From positions 372,001-436,000 of the forward strand of contig RSEE01000025.1 of assembly GCA_003971905.1 (NCBI GenBank): a stretch of DNA of 64,000 nucleotides, given 5' to 3'. Made by a program: the position numbers and the translations under genes. Of the stretch, positions 45,566-56,400 are shown piece after piece. Below the pieces are notes generated by a model. That model was not told the origin of the DNA and searched no databases. It worked only from the letters and a program-made list of their open reading frames with translations. How positions within the stretch are numbered: position 1 is the first letter of the stretch; every line of letters begins with the position of its first letter. This DNA comes from Moniliella sp. 'wahieum' (lineage: Eukaryota > Basidiomycota > Moniliellomycetes > Moniliellales > Moniliellaceae).

Positions 45566-47107
45566 CGAAGAAGAGAGGGGGGGCGGGCTAGCAGGGGGGG
45601 GGGGCGGGGGGGCTGCGGCATGCGGGTGGGGGGTGGGGCTGGAGGGGGGGGGCGTGTGGGCTGGCTGGCATCCAGCAGGCGCGCCTGGACGATCGCCTGG
45701 CCTGGGCTGGGTGAGGTGCGGGTGCTAGCTGGGGGGGCAGAGCCAGCGGTGCCTTCCACTGGCGCGCTGGGGCGGCAGCGGGCCGGTCTGTGGCGCCCCG
45801 CCCGCCCAAGAGGCCCCGAGCGCAGGAGCGCATAAGTAAATCCCGTGCTGATACTGACTGCAATCCGCGCAGCACTCGCGCTGAGCTCAGCCTGCGCTGC
45901 GCTGCGATGTGCTCCAGCATGTGACATGTGACATGCGTCCTGCGATGCATGATCAGCATGCGCAGGCTGAGCTAATACGCACCCACAGGCATTGTCTGCT
46001 GCATGTCGGCCGCACATACACAGCCCCTTGCAACTTTCACCTTTCACTTCCCCTTCGCCCAAGGGCCACTGGACGTACCACGTGCAGCCCAAACTGATTA
46101 CCTCCTCGAGCACATGGATCAGCCGCGACGAGACGAGGGAGACCACGGTGATTGCAGGCCACGGCAAGACCGGGAAGCAAGAGGCATCGGCCATCAGGAG
46201 AAAAGCAAACGGGAAAGGGAAGAGCGAGATCCACGGAATGCACCACCGGAAATTGGAGCGGGTTTGGTCATTCGGTGACATCTCCCGCCAGTACATCAGT
46301 AGTCACTGGCCGCGTACCCCAGACACGGGCGTCGCTAGGTGGACGCTGGACGTGGAAAAAGACACGAGTCATACTTCGGCTGATAAAAAGTTGCTTCCCG
46401 ATCATTGGGTATGTCTTCTGCAATGCACGTTCCACCCATCTACCTTCCGCCTGTCCGTCTTTCCCAGATGGGGAAACGGGATCGGACCTGGGCTCAGAGG
46501 TACCAACCGTCTATTTGATAGATCCAGACGCATGTATGGATCCCCGTGAGCCCTGAAGGGCCAGCAAACGTACTAAAGTGCAGTATGTCGTACAGTCAAA
46601 TACAGCAGACCATAAACGTGCACAAACGATCCACCCCAAATGGTGTGTGGCGACGCATCAGACGATGAGGGACAACAGCATTCCGCATTTCATGCAAGCA
46701 TCGCAGCCTAGCACAGCATTCTAGTCTATGAACATATTAATGGCAGTAGGACACGAACGGCGAGGATCGCACCACAGGCAGGGGGGGGGGCACCAACAAC
46801 TGCAGAAAAGAAACCAAAAGGACAGCCAAGCAAAAGGGATGGAGGTCTGATAGAGAACAGGTGTGGGCAGTGAGAACTATCGCTACACCAAAGGCAATGC
46901 AATGCCTAGCATGGGGGGAGGGGGAATGCACTGATAGAGCGACAACAGAAGCGAGAGGCAGGGCCCAGTGCATATCAGGGCCCAGCCGGGCGAGGAGGGA
47001 AGGGGGGTCCGGGCGGGCGGAACGAGGTTCGGATTCGAGCACCAAGGGAGACACGCAAGGGGTCGTGAGGGTGCTCGCGCTTGGATTGAAGATGGGGACT
47101 TGTGGAC
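45566..47107. other. Intergenic region, no conserved gene
   Basis: Between the 5' end of the Pro-rich gene and the stop of the phosphatase gene. GCATGTGACATGTGACATGCG and GATGCATGATCAGCATGCGC lie at about 45,914-45,965, a promoter-type palindrome cluster. An open frame on the plus strand at 45,992-46,549 (185 codons, basic, no recognised motif) lies here. Its composition is not convincing and I do not call it. Confidence 0.45.
45905..45968. promoter_or_regulatory. CATGTGAC / ATGCAT palindrome cluster
   Basis: Tandem CATGTGACATGTGACATG followed by GATGCATGATCAGCATGCGC in 60 bp, about 350 bp upstream of the Pro-rich gene. Same words at 22.5 kb and 33.7 kb. Confidence 0.45.
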
Positions 47108-48958
47108 TCAGCAGGGGCGACCCACCCATTTCAGCCGAAAGGTACGGCGGTGCAGTTGACGTCGAAGGGAGGGGGAGGAAGAGGTCGTTCCAAATGCACG
47201 CGGAGGATCGTCAAGACCCGAGGGGGGGGGCAGAGGAACCGCAGCCGCGGGCTCCCGCTCCCTTGCAACAGGAGAGTCGGCAAACGCAAACGTAACCGGC
47301 GACGCAAGAGGTAGAGCATTGCCACTTGTCCTACGCTCCGACGATGCGTGTTCGGGTGAAAGAAGCTCTTCTGAAATGCCCGAATAATGGGGGTGGTTTC
47401 GTAGGGGAGACAGGGTCCGACATTGCGACCGCATAGACAGTGGCCTTGTTGAGGTACGAAATGGTAAAGGGGAACGAACAGAGTGCGAGTCGGCATTGAA
47501 GGAAGGCACATCGCTCATCGTGGGTTTGGCAGGAGAGATAGAAGTCACATCAGCCTGCGAGGGCACAACCGCTAATTGGGCGGACAGTGGTGGGGGGGCA
47601 GCCGGAGACCAAGGCATTGGCGAGAAGTAGATGCTAGCGGGGGACGTGCTGGTGGGAGAGGAAGTAGGGGTGCCTTGGAAGGCCTGGCTGAGCCCCGGCC
47701 CAAATCCAGGAGTAGGAGGTGGGACAGCGTCGGACCTGGAGCTGATGGTGGGAGCGCTGGCACCGGAGAAACCGAGGTTAAAGCGGCGAGATGGCGCTCC
47801 CACTCGACCAGCTGGTACAGAAGGGCGCAATTGGGCGAAATAGCTGGTGAAGCATCTTTGACACGCGTATATGCGTCGTGCATCCCACGTAGCGAGGCCA
47901 GCAGGGCCGGATGATGACCCAGTGCGGCCGATTGCATTACATAGGCAATCACCGCTGTTGCCGAGCGCGAAATACCACATTGACAGTGAACCAGTACAGC
48001 CGGCTTGCGTGGTGGCTCCGTAGGCAAGACGGGTGCCATGTCCAACTCATCGCTGGCCGGACCGGTGAGGACGCCTTGACTATCGACAGACAAGCCCAGG
48101 CCATCAGCAATCACACCACATGCGGCCGAAAACCCGCCTTGGGGTGCAGCCAGGTCCGGTTGATCGTGGGTCCATGGGAGAAGAACACATCGAATGCTCC
48201 ATGGCCGTGACGAAGCTGGATCAGGAGGGAGAGTAGCTGTGCGCGTACCAGCAGGAAAACGTTCCGCCTGTCGCCGAAGGCGCAAGGGACGCGCGTAGAT
48301 TGGGTGTGGACGAGGCGAGACGGAGAGGGGTGTGTGGGCTGCGCGGGGTTATGGGAGAATGCGGGGAAGGCACACAAGCTCCTGAAGCTGGATTAAGACC
48401 TGATGTGCCTGGAAGATTTGTTGCGTCTGTGGGAGAGCGGGCTGGCGCCAAGACGGGTGGGAACTTACACTCGCATGCGACTGTGAGGATGGTGGTGATG
48501 CCGCAGCGCGCGAGGACAGCCGGGTCATGTGCCGTTTGCTCGCCAGAAAGAAATAGACGGGGGAGGATTTGTACGGGCCCGGAAGCATACGCGCTAGTGG
48601 AAAGAGCCAGAGCGGCGTCCTCCCCTGCTTCGATGGAGAAGGCGGGTGTGGCAAGGCGACCAAAGGAGGAAGGGGAGACGCCAGCTGTGGCCAGGGGCGC
48701 CGCAATTGGTGCATGACTGCTAATTCCGGGCGCTAGCACGAGACGTGGCGGAGCGCGGCGGCGACGGCGGAGGCCAAGCAGAGTGTTGGATGCGTGTTCG
48801 CCGGGGCCGCGGTGCGGCGATGGAGAGCTGGGGGCGGGTGGGAGTGTGGACGTGGGCGTGGCGGTGGGAGTGGGAGTGCCGAGGGTGCCAGTTCGGGTGC
48901 CTAGTGGCAGCGAGGGACGGTGTGCGGCACGCGGGGGAGGCGGCGATGGGGCGAGCAT
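47108..48958 (-). CDS. Dual-specificity protein phosphatase, MSG5/MAPK-phosphatase-like
   Basis: Cysteine phosphatase likely to dephosphorylate MAP kinases. Seen: N-terminal Pro/Ser/Arg-rich region from MLAPSPPPPRAAH (48,958); DSP start VQILPRLFLSGEQTAHD and CGITTILTVACECKFPP; a Pro/Ser-rich insert; a helix LLSLLIQLRHGHGAFDVFFS; the P-loop VHCQCGISRSATAVIAYVM (HC-x5-RS with catalytic Cys); and YTRVKDASPAISPNCALLYQ / LVEWERHL, the conserved end of MSG5-like domains. The order QCGxSRS then VKDxSPxISPN is the MSG5/SDP1 pattern. A long Ser/Pro tail follows, ending TFRLKWVGRPC at 47,108. Frame changes near 47,500, 47,980, 48,130, 48,240 and 48,400. Regulators and targets cannot be read from the sequence. 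Confidence 0.82.
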
Positions 48959-51209
48959 GGGCGCCAGAGCAGGGAACGAGCAGGAGAAGGTGGTGGTGGT
49001 GATGGTGGTGATGGTGATAGCCGTGGCAAAGCCACTCGGCCCGGGGTGGTGTGTCTGGGTTGTGGGTGGTGGAGTTGGTATTTGACTACCTGGGTACGTA
49101 TGGGGACTGGCCTGTACGTAATGCGTAAGCTGCACTTGGGCCGGGGGGTACGCGGTGGGGTGGCAGATCGGAGCCAGTAATTCGGAAACGTGCAATGTAT
49201 TGTCAATAGCACCAGTAACTAGTAACTACCAGCTGGGAACCAGGAACCCTCTCGGATCTAACCACCGAAAACTGGGCGATAATCGATAGCCGGTGGCCGT
49301 ACTAGCCCCATAATGGTGCCGGGCAGGCCAGGCCCCTCGTGTCCGTCTCGTGCGCTCGAGCATCCCGAGGGCCCCCCTGCACTCCAACGCCGGACTGGAC
49401 CGGATCTGCCACATGCCCACCGCGGCCAGCTGGTTGCGTCTCTCGTCTTCAGACCGCGTGAGGCGTGCACGCGTGAACAGCGAACGTTCAGGCTGAACGT
49501 GCTGAACGGCTCAAGCCGAACGTTGAACGTTGAACCTCAGTTATATGGCGCAAGCTTCGGCGCCACAGCAGCTTCCATAACGCGTAGCTAGCGCCGCCCC
49601 ACAGGCCTCGGCACCATCACGCGTCACGCGTCGTCATGCATTGCGATCAATGTGGGCCAGAGCATTGAATTCACTATTCAGGTCGTATATTTACTCTGAG
49701 TAACTGATGAGACTATGCTCCACCCCGTTTTTTCATTTCCGAGGTACCTGTGGCACCCCGAGCAACCTCCGCGGATCTATTCCACAAGGCAGAGCGCAGA
49801 GTCACTGATCATCGATCACCTCCCATCTCTTGCTATAGCCGACTTCTCCCAACATCTCTCTGGTCCATGTTGAGTGGACGAACTCTCAAAAAACCCACAC
49901 ACAGCGCACTCTCCACGAACACAAAAGCTCAGCTGCAACTACTGGCATATTACGTCGACCGGTTCCGGCGACCATATATCGGCAACTGGCACACCAAGCA
50001 GTGTAGCCAGCAAAACATGCCCCACGGGCCATGTCACAGCTCCGCAATCTCCAGACTGGGGCAGCAGGCCGCCAGCTTGGGTGTACACCACAGAGAGAAG
50101 GGACCTCTTCGAGCCCCACCACCAACCCACTGCGTATAGCATCACTATTACGCAGAGCCTATACCGCCACACCTTGCTCCACACGCAACTGTCACACTAA
50201 AATTTCTTGTCTTGTGGGGGCAGTATTTAATCCCTTCTTTCATCCTCTTTCCGTCCATTTTTCCATTTTGCCAGCTCTGCAGCCCGCACTTCGGCCGTTT
50301 ATCTAACTCACCGGCGTGTGCATTTTCAGCGAGATTGTGGCATGTGACCCAGCTATCCAAAACCCAGAGTGGATGAGCCACAGTCCCACCCTATCAACTC
50401 CTCATAGGGTATAGTATATAGTGTCTAATCTGCAAACGCACGCGGTCTGTTGTGACCAATATATATAGGCATTAATCTGTTTTGGTACTGAGAATGCAAC
50501 GAGCGTTATGCTGGGGGCGTATGGACAGCAGCCCCCATCCGTCGTGCGACACCCCCGTGGTTGTTGGCAACAATGATGCATGATGAGGTCACGTCTCGTG
50601 TCTTACGCATGGCCCTATATACCCCCTCTTATCATATGGAGAAAAAGGTTATATTTAGCAGGCTTATTCCCCACGAAAGGATGTTGTGGATTACCTGCGC
50701 TTTATCATACTTACTACCTCACTAAATATTCAGTCCGTCTCAATGGGAGCCCATTCATTGTTGGCACTGGTGTTGTTATGCCTTTAGCCGTGGGTACAAA
50801 AACAGGCCCTAATATTGTAGTCATGTGGTACGGAAAAGTAGAGAAAGAGAACCAAGTATATCGGTGAGGAGAGAAGTGCAAAAAAGCCCATATATCGTGA
50901 CCAAAATGTGCCTAGTACATTTTGTATGTACAGAACAGAGAGGGTATAAAAAACGTATGAATGATGACATGAGCGCGATAAAGATGGGGGAAGGTAGCCC
51001 AGACGATAGACCTCGCCAGGATGAGCATTCTCTTCCTCTTGATTTCTGATGACCGATGTGAAAGAATTGTGGATGGACAACGTCAGGAGGAAGATCGAAA
51101 AAAGGAGTGTGTAGACATTTCCCCACCCTTCACCACGTTGATTTCTTGTTGGATGAGAAAAGCCCAGAGACTTGCAGCAAAAGAGGTTGGTCGTGTGAGG
51201 TGTCCCTCA
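48959..51209. other. Long intergenic region without a gene
   Basis: First part, 5' of the phosphatase gene: ACCAGTAACTAGTAACTACCAG (49,209-49,230), CGAACGTTCAGGCTGAACGTGCTGAACGGC...CGAACGTTGAACGTTGAACC (49,480-49,537), and CATCACGCGTCACGCGTCGTCATGCATTGCGATC (49,616-49,649). From about 49,700 to 51,200 the sequence is poorer in GC, with several ATATATA stretches (near 50,460 and 50,620). No gene or clear repeat end was found; degraded transposon sequence is possible but unsupported. Confidence 0.45.
49480..49650. promoter_or_regulatory. GAACGTTC / ACGCGT / ATGCAT palindrome cluster
   Basis: Five or more GAACGTT half-sites in 60 bp, then tandem TCACGCGTCACGCGTC and ATGCAT. It lies about 520-690 bp upstream of the phosphatase start and matches clusters at 22.15 kb and 33.5 kb. 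Confidence 0.45.
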
Positions 51210-52264
51210 TCACGCCAAGACAGCAACTGCCACACCCACTATGCAGGCCGTTACCGCCGATATGTAGAGCGACCCAGCCGAGCTCGCCTTGGATGAAATG
51301 GTAGCGGCGTCGGAGGGAGCAGCGCTTGTAGTGTCAGTCCCTGCTGCCGGCGGAGGGGTAGGGGATGATGGGGATGATGGGGACAGGGTCTCCTGCGAAG
51401 ATGCAGAAGGGCCTGAGAAAGAGGATTGGATGGAAGAGGGGTCTGAAGTAGAGGGGGACGATGCCGACGACGGTTTAGAGGGTGAAACCGGGGCAGGTAG
51501 TGCGGCAGTGGAAGAGTGGTGGAGGTGCGGGTGATGATGATGTGGTGGGGTCCACGTGGAAGAAGGATGGTAATGGTGATGGAATTGGGGGTGCGAATGG
51601 AATGGGACGAAGGCCAGGAGAAGTATGATGATGGTGATGGCTGTGATGGTGGTGAGAAGTAGACTGTTGGGTGTTGTGGCTGGAAGAAGAGGAGCTGGGG
51701 CTCGCAGTAGAAGAATTGTGGGTTGGGGGAGAAACTTGGCTTGAGGATGAAGATCCCCCGCACGTGTTAGGCAGGACGGCCGGAGTAGCACCCGACTGTG
51801 CCACTGCACCCGTGGAGTCGGTCAGCTGAAACTCAAGTTGAATGTTGGGCTGGCTGGGAGTGAAGGTATAGCTGGTGCCCTGCAAGTTGGGAACCATTTG
51901 GAGCACGTTATTGCTGGCGGCGCCGTTCGCGTAGGTGTGGACGCTGAGCGTGTACGGTCCCTGCCCGCCTGTCCAGGTGAGCATGACAGGAACGCACTGA
52001 TGATGGACGCAGACATCATGAAACAGGAACAGAGGGGGGTCAGCGAGTCGATCTCTGGAGAGTGTAGTTTGATCCTGGTGTGACCCTGCCAGCGCAAGCA
52101 TGAAAGAATGCATGCACACCCTCGAAGACGAGAGCGACTACTAATATGGCGCAAAACAACGAACGTACCTGGAGCAGAGCAGTGGTGGGGGTATTGATGG
52201 TGAACGACTGCGCCACGGTGGCGCCGGTGACGGCGAGCATGGCAAGGATGGCACGACGCATCAT
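51210..52264 (-). CDS. GPI-anchored secreted protein, Ser- and His-rich
   Basis: Signal peptide MMRRAILAMLAVTGATVAQ, then FTINTPTTALLQ. A 172-nt intron (51,997-52,168, GTACGT...ATCAG) separates this from CVPVMLTWTGGQGPYTLSV. The following beta-rich domain (NVLQMVPNLQGTSYTFTP, IQLEFQLTDSTGAVAQSG) resembles the Kre9/Knh1-like extracellular domain common in basidiomycete cell-surface proteins. The second half is Ser/Pro/Thr-rich, interrupted by His-rich stretches (about 51,500-51,680; for example FHHHYHP and HHHHPHLHH). The C-terminus ends SSKASSAGSLYISAVTACIV-GVAVAVLA: a small-residue omega site followed by a hydrophobic tail, a GPI-attachment signal. Wall or plasma-membrane location expected. 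One or two frame changes near 51,680 and 51,500. Confidence 0.75.
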
Positions 52265-52584
52265 GGCGTCTGTTGGCGAGGGAAGAGAGGGGCAGTCTGG
52301 ACGGGGAAAGCGAAGGTGGTGGTGGTGGCGGGTAAAGCGAGGTGCGTATATACGGAGAGCCAACATGCAGGCCAATAAACAAGCCCACCGGAGAGCACAG
52401 CGGCTGTGTGCGGCGGTGGGCAACCGGAGGGGGCGGCTCGACAGAGGCGGGCACGGGTGGTGCAGGCAGGGGGGCGCTGTTAACGCCAGCGGCAGAAGAC
52501 GGCAGCGCGGCCGGCAGACGATCCACGTTCTGTTGGTTTCAAAATGTGGATCCCAGTGCCAGCAAGCATCACTAGCACATCACC

Positions 52585-52632
52585 TCATCGCCCAGCTGAG
52601 CTCAGCGGTTGATCGTGATCACCGATCATCTC
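52585..52632. promoter_or_regulatory. GATC cluster upstream of the DUF202 gene
   Basis: GCTGAGCTCAGCGGTTGATCGTGATCACCGATCATC, a set of short palindromes, sits about 130-180 bp before the DUF202 ATG. Confidence 0.4.
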
Positions 52633-52763
52633 TTGCCGCTTACCGGCTACCCCACAAGCTTGCGTTTGCGTGCTCGTTCGATTGGCCAACCGCTTCCCAC
52701 CCTCGGCACTATCCAAGCTGTGTTTCTTTCCTCCACGTCCAGCACATCCGCCTTGTTTGTGCC

Positions 52764-53435
52764 ATGGCAAGCGCTGCCCCTGAGCAAGCAGCAGCAGAAC
52801 CCAGACGCTGGTGGCGCTTCCTTTCGCCGCCACAGCTAGCACTCGAATTGGAGAACAAGGGCTCGGTGGCCCGCGACCACTTGGCGCTGGAGCGTACCTT
52901 TCTCGCCTGGCTCCGCAGTTCGGTCGCACTTGTCTCGGCGGGAATTGCCATCACACAGCTGTTCAAGATCCCCGATCTTTCCTCCTTTGACTCCACATGG
53001 GGATCGGATCCTGAAGCGGAAGCTGCCTTCGCCTCCTCCCTCGCCCTTTTCGCCCAGAGCCTTACCGATCCGCTGGAACAGCAGCGTGCGCTCCAACACC
53101 TGTTATCTGTCCCTCCTCCTGCCCCGTCTGGGTCCTGGCCACTGGAAAGGATGTACGTCTCATTTCTTCCTGTTCTATCTTTGGGCCCGAGGAAGGAAGT
53201 CTGACCCACCCTGTGGTGCAACGTTCAGCGGCAAGCCGCTCGGCGCTTCGTTTATCGGGCTGGGCATCGTGGTCATGCTGCTGGGTACTGCCCGCTTCTT
53301 CCGGGTCCAGGCACAACTTACTCGGGGTAGATTCTCCCCAGCCGTGTAGAGGTATCCATCAGTGCGTTGATCACGTTTACTCTGCTGGTCTCGACGTTGG
53401 GGGTACTGTTGGGCCTGCGGCTGTCCTTCTCTTAA
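52764..53435 (+). CDS. DUF202 family small membrane protein
   Basis: Protein of about 197 aa after splicing and one frame change. The DUF202 signature is clear: RDHLALERTFLAWLRSSVAL, followed by VSAGIAITQLFKIP. A 76-nt intron (53,153-53,228, GTACGT...GTTCAG) joins PLER-M/I to GKPLGASFIGLGIVVMLLG. Three membrane segments: LRSSVALVSAGIAITQLF, SFIGLGIVVMLLGTARFF and ALITFTLLVSTLGVLLGLRL. The stop TAA is at 53,433-53,435 after LRLSFS; a single frame change lies near 53,330. DUF202 is related to the membrane part of VTC proteins, but no SPX or VTC catalytic domain is present. Function unknown in general; fungal members are often vacuolar or mitochondrial. Confidence 0.85.
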
Positions 53436-54071
53436 TCTCTCGCATGTGCATGGGCCCTTCTTTCTTGTCGATCCACTTGGACAGTGCCACCACTATCTCT
53501 TTGATGTGATGCTACCTGTATTTGAATGCTTAGAGGGAGAAGAGCTCAGAGGAGAACCAGCAGAGAGAGAGAACTCTTCCGTCTACTGAAAAAGGCGACA
53601 GAGAGGAGCCATTAATCAGGCACTCAGCTCAAGTGCCATGTCCAAACAGTCGAACAGTGCTGTTTTCCGAAGTGAGGACGTTAAGAGATTCGGTATATGT
53701 TGGTTGTGCATGAAGCTAAATACAAGCGAAGTAATGGTTATGGCTTTATTTATGAAGTCGAGGGAGGTTACCCGCGGATAAGAGCGTGCGTCCAGGTGGA
53801 GAGGGGGCGACAACTGCGCTTTGGGGAAGGAGATGCGTGATACAGACTCACCACCATCTGAATCGTGTGTGTTGAAGAATAAACTAGAACGTCAGCGCGC
53901 CAGCGCCATCATTAATACAGACACGATGTGAACGCGATGACCCATACAGTCGCATATGCCCCAACCATACCATACATTGCTGATCACGGCAGAGACCACA
54001 GTTACAAAACGCGTACAGTAAAAGAACCATTGATAGCACGGAAAAAAGTGAGATGAAACACCCCACGTTTT
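53436..54071. other. Intergenic between convergent genes
   Basis: 636 bp with an imperfect GAGAGAGAG stretch near 53,565 and no coding signal. 3' flanks of DUF202 (+) and the aminotransferase (-). Confidence 0.45.
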
Positions 54072-55588
54072 CTACTCGAGCTTGAGCCCAGCGTTGTTCC
54101 AGGTTTCCAACACGGACTCCCTCAAACGCAGCAGGCCCTTCTCGATTTCGTCGAGTGGGACCAGCGAAAACGAGAGGCGGACGTAAGGACTCGTTTCAAC
54201 GTTAGGCAAGAACGAATAACCCGGTACGGCCAGCACGCCTTTATCGAGCGCAAGCTCCGCAATCATCGCGTTCGAGTCGCCCTCGGCCGAAGTAGCCGTA
54301 GCAGGCAGACGGCACTTGACGAAGAAGAACATGCCCGCATTGGGCTCAACCCACTCTGCCACGGCCACTTGCTTGCCTCCGTTGCTCCCTAGAATTTTTT
54401 CAAGTGCAGCAGAGAACACTTGACGTCGCTCGAGGTAGAATTGGGCAACCTTGTCGCAGTGTACGAGGAAGGTGTCCAGACCCCACTTGGCAAGGATAGT
54501 TTGCGCCACGACCTGGGCAGTGTACGATGGTTGCAGCTGGTAGCAGGCCGTCACCCCATCAATGGCTTCAATCAGTGGAGTGGGACCCGTAGCAAAACCA
54601 ATACGGAAGCCTGCCGCCATAATCTTGCTGAGCGAGTCAAAGCGCAGCACTCGTCCGTCTCCCCAGGTCGCGACATCTTCCTGCTCCAGAGCAAGGTAAC
54701 TCTTGGGCCGTGGGCGGGTAAGGGGATCCCCGCCCAAGTTCTCAAACGAGAGGAAGTAATACGGGTCGTCCTCAAAGAGAATTAACCCAAACTCACGAAC
54801 GATTGCTAGAACTTCACGCTTGCGCTCCTCGTCCGCACTTGCCCCACTCGGGTTGCCACCGGTGGGAATCGTGTAGATCACCTTGGGGAAAGCAAGCTGC
54901 TTGGTGCTCTCGGCTTGGTGCCAGTTCTCCAGCGTCGCGCGCAGCACCTTAGCCGACAAGCCACGAGAGTCGGTCGGTACACTGTGCACCTTGGCGCCCA
55001 TCGTACGAAGTGCACCAATAGCTCCTCTGCCAAATAGAAGACGTAGACCAACTGTCAGAAATTGATCACATGCAAGTAGATATATAAAAGATGAACACGC
55101 ACGGAAACGTGGGACCCTCAACCAAAACCGTGTCGCCAGGGTCTGTGAACGCCATGAAAGCCTTGCAGATCAGGTCCTGCGAGCCATTGCCGGTCATGGT
55201 GGACCAGGGAGTGTGGACACCAGGGTTCTTGGGGTCTACATCGGGCTTGCCATGGAGCTTCTGTTGGAAACCCCTCAAAATCTGGACAAAGGGAGGCATG
55301 CCGCCAGACATGCCGTACTGCAAGCTGGCCTGCAGGTCTTTGGTGGCAATTTCGACCCGTCTCAGAGGCACCAGTATGGGGGTTAACAACGTCGACGGTC
55401 ATTCCGCGCACTGGGAAAGCGTCGGGGTTGGGCTTGCCCGCAAGGAAAGAGACCATATCTGGCACAAACTCATAGTGGAACAAACCACGGATAGCGGGCT
55501 TGGGCCATGCTTTCATTTTGGCCGAGAAGTAGTCGGCATAATTGAGGTGGACAGCAGGCGAGGGCTTGCGAGTCGAGGAAGTGGACAT
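54072..55588 (-). CDS. PLP-dependent class I aminotransferase, KAT-II / ARO8-like
   Basis: Fold-type I aminotransferase of the kynurenine/alpha-aminoadipate and aromatic amino acid group (ARO8-like). Seen: LNYADYFSAKMKAWPKPAIR, MVSFLAGKPNPDAFP, DLQASLQYGMSGGMPPFVQ, TGNGSQDLICKAFMAFTDPG, EGPTFP/GAIGALRTMGAKV, FPKVIYTIPTGGNPSGA (the NP-x-G cofactor site), ILFEDDPYYFLSFE (DxxY), SLSKIMAAGFRIGFATGP (Schiff-base Lys), and YVRLSFSLVPLDEIEKGL (substrate Arg). A 76-nt intron (55,027-55,102, GTGCGT...TTGGCAG) splits F-P/G-A; another frame change near 55,385 looks like one extra G. About 475 aa, near the family length. Start ATG 55,588. The sequence is otherwise clean from 54,072 to 55,026. Substrate preference cannot be read from the sequence. 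Confidence 0.88.
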
Positions 55589-56400
55589 GATGGCGGTAGG
55601 AGGAGAGGCTGATCCTGCGAATGTGGGAGGAGAGGGGGGTAGAGGTCGTTTGGGAGCGGGATACGGCCTTTATACGGATGGCATAGATAGTTGTCCTGAT
55701 ACCACGCTACCGGCTCAACAGGTGGCTCCGATCGTTGTCTTTTCGTCGACCTCACCCGCACCAGATTTTTCTCCGTGCCGTGGCCTGCCGCGACTAGCGA
55801 GGCATTGAAGATGATTAATGACTACTGGGGAACCTGGGGGTGGCTGGCTGTCCTGTCACAGGGCAGCTGCTAATCGATAACGCATGAGCATGGCATGAGC
55901 GCTCACTCAGTTGGCCTGTCGCCCTATGGGGCTTTTGTGGGCTCGTTCGGCGTGAGCGCCTGAGGCTGAGCGCGCTCAACAACTCGGGTGCCTGTCTGGG
56001 AATCCAGCCCATGCGCCGCTTCGACTTGGGCGCAGCGCCGAGGCTCAGCAAGTGAGCCTCACTAGTGACTGCTCCGCCTGGCGCATCCGCCGGCGTGGCG
56101 TAGCCGAGCCATGATCCGAGAGCGTGGCGGAGAAGCACTCCCGGAACGCTTGCCGCCTCCGTCGGGCCGACTGTGGCCGCGGTTTGCCGCGAATTGAACA
56201 TTACATCTGCTTACCTACGCACACAGCTTGCACGGGCGGCCAGGGCGGAACACGCGACGCGCCACATAGGACTGGGATTTGACATCTGCGTGGGCGAGGC
56301 GTCTGACGCGACTCAACCTGGACTGCAACAGCACTCGTCTTGCTTTACGTCGACCACGAGTGAAGAGCCCCCATCCTGCCACCCCCACCCACCCCCCACC
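55589..56400. promoter_or_regulatory. Divergent intergenic region, aminotransferase / unknown gene
   Basis: No gene recognised. Contains GAGCGCTCACTCAG (55,898-55,911), GAGCGCGCTCAACAAC (55,967-55,982) and CCTCACTAGTGACTGC (56,056-56,071), the last nearly identical to the word at the left edge of the window. Confidence 0.4.

Noticed and set aside
45992-46549. 185-codon open frame on the plus strand
   Set aside because: No recognisable domain or codon-pattern support; intergenic position and basic composition fit chance in this sequence.
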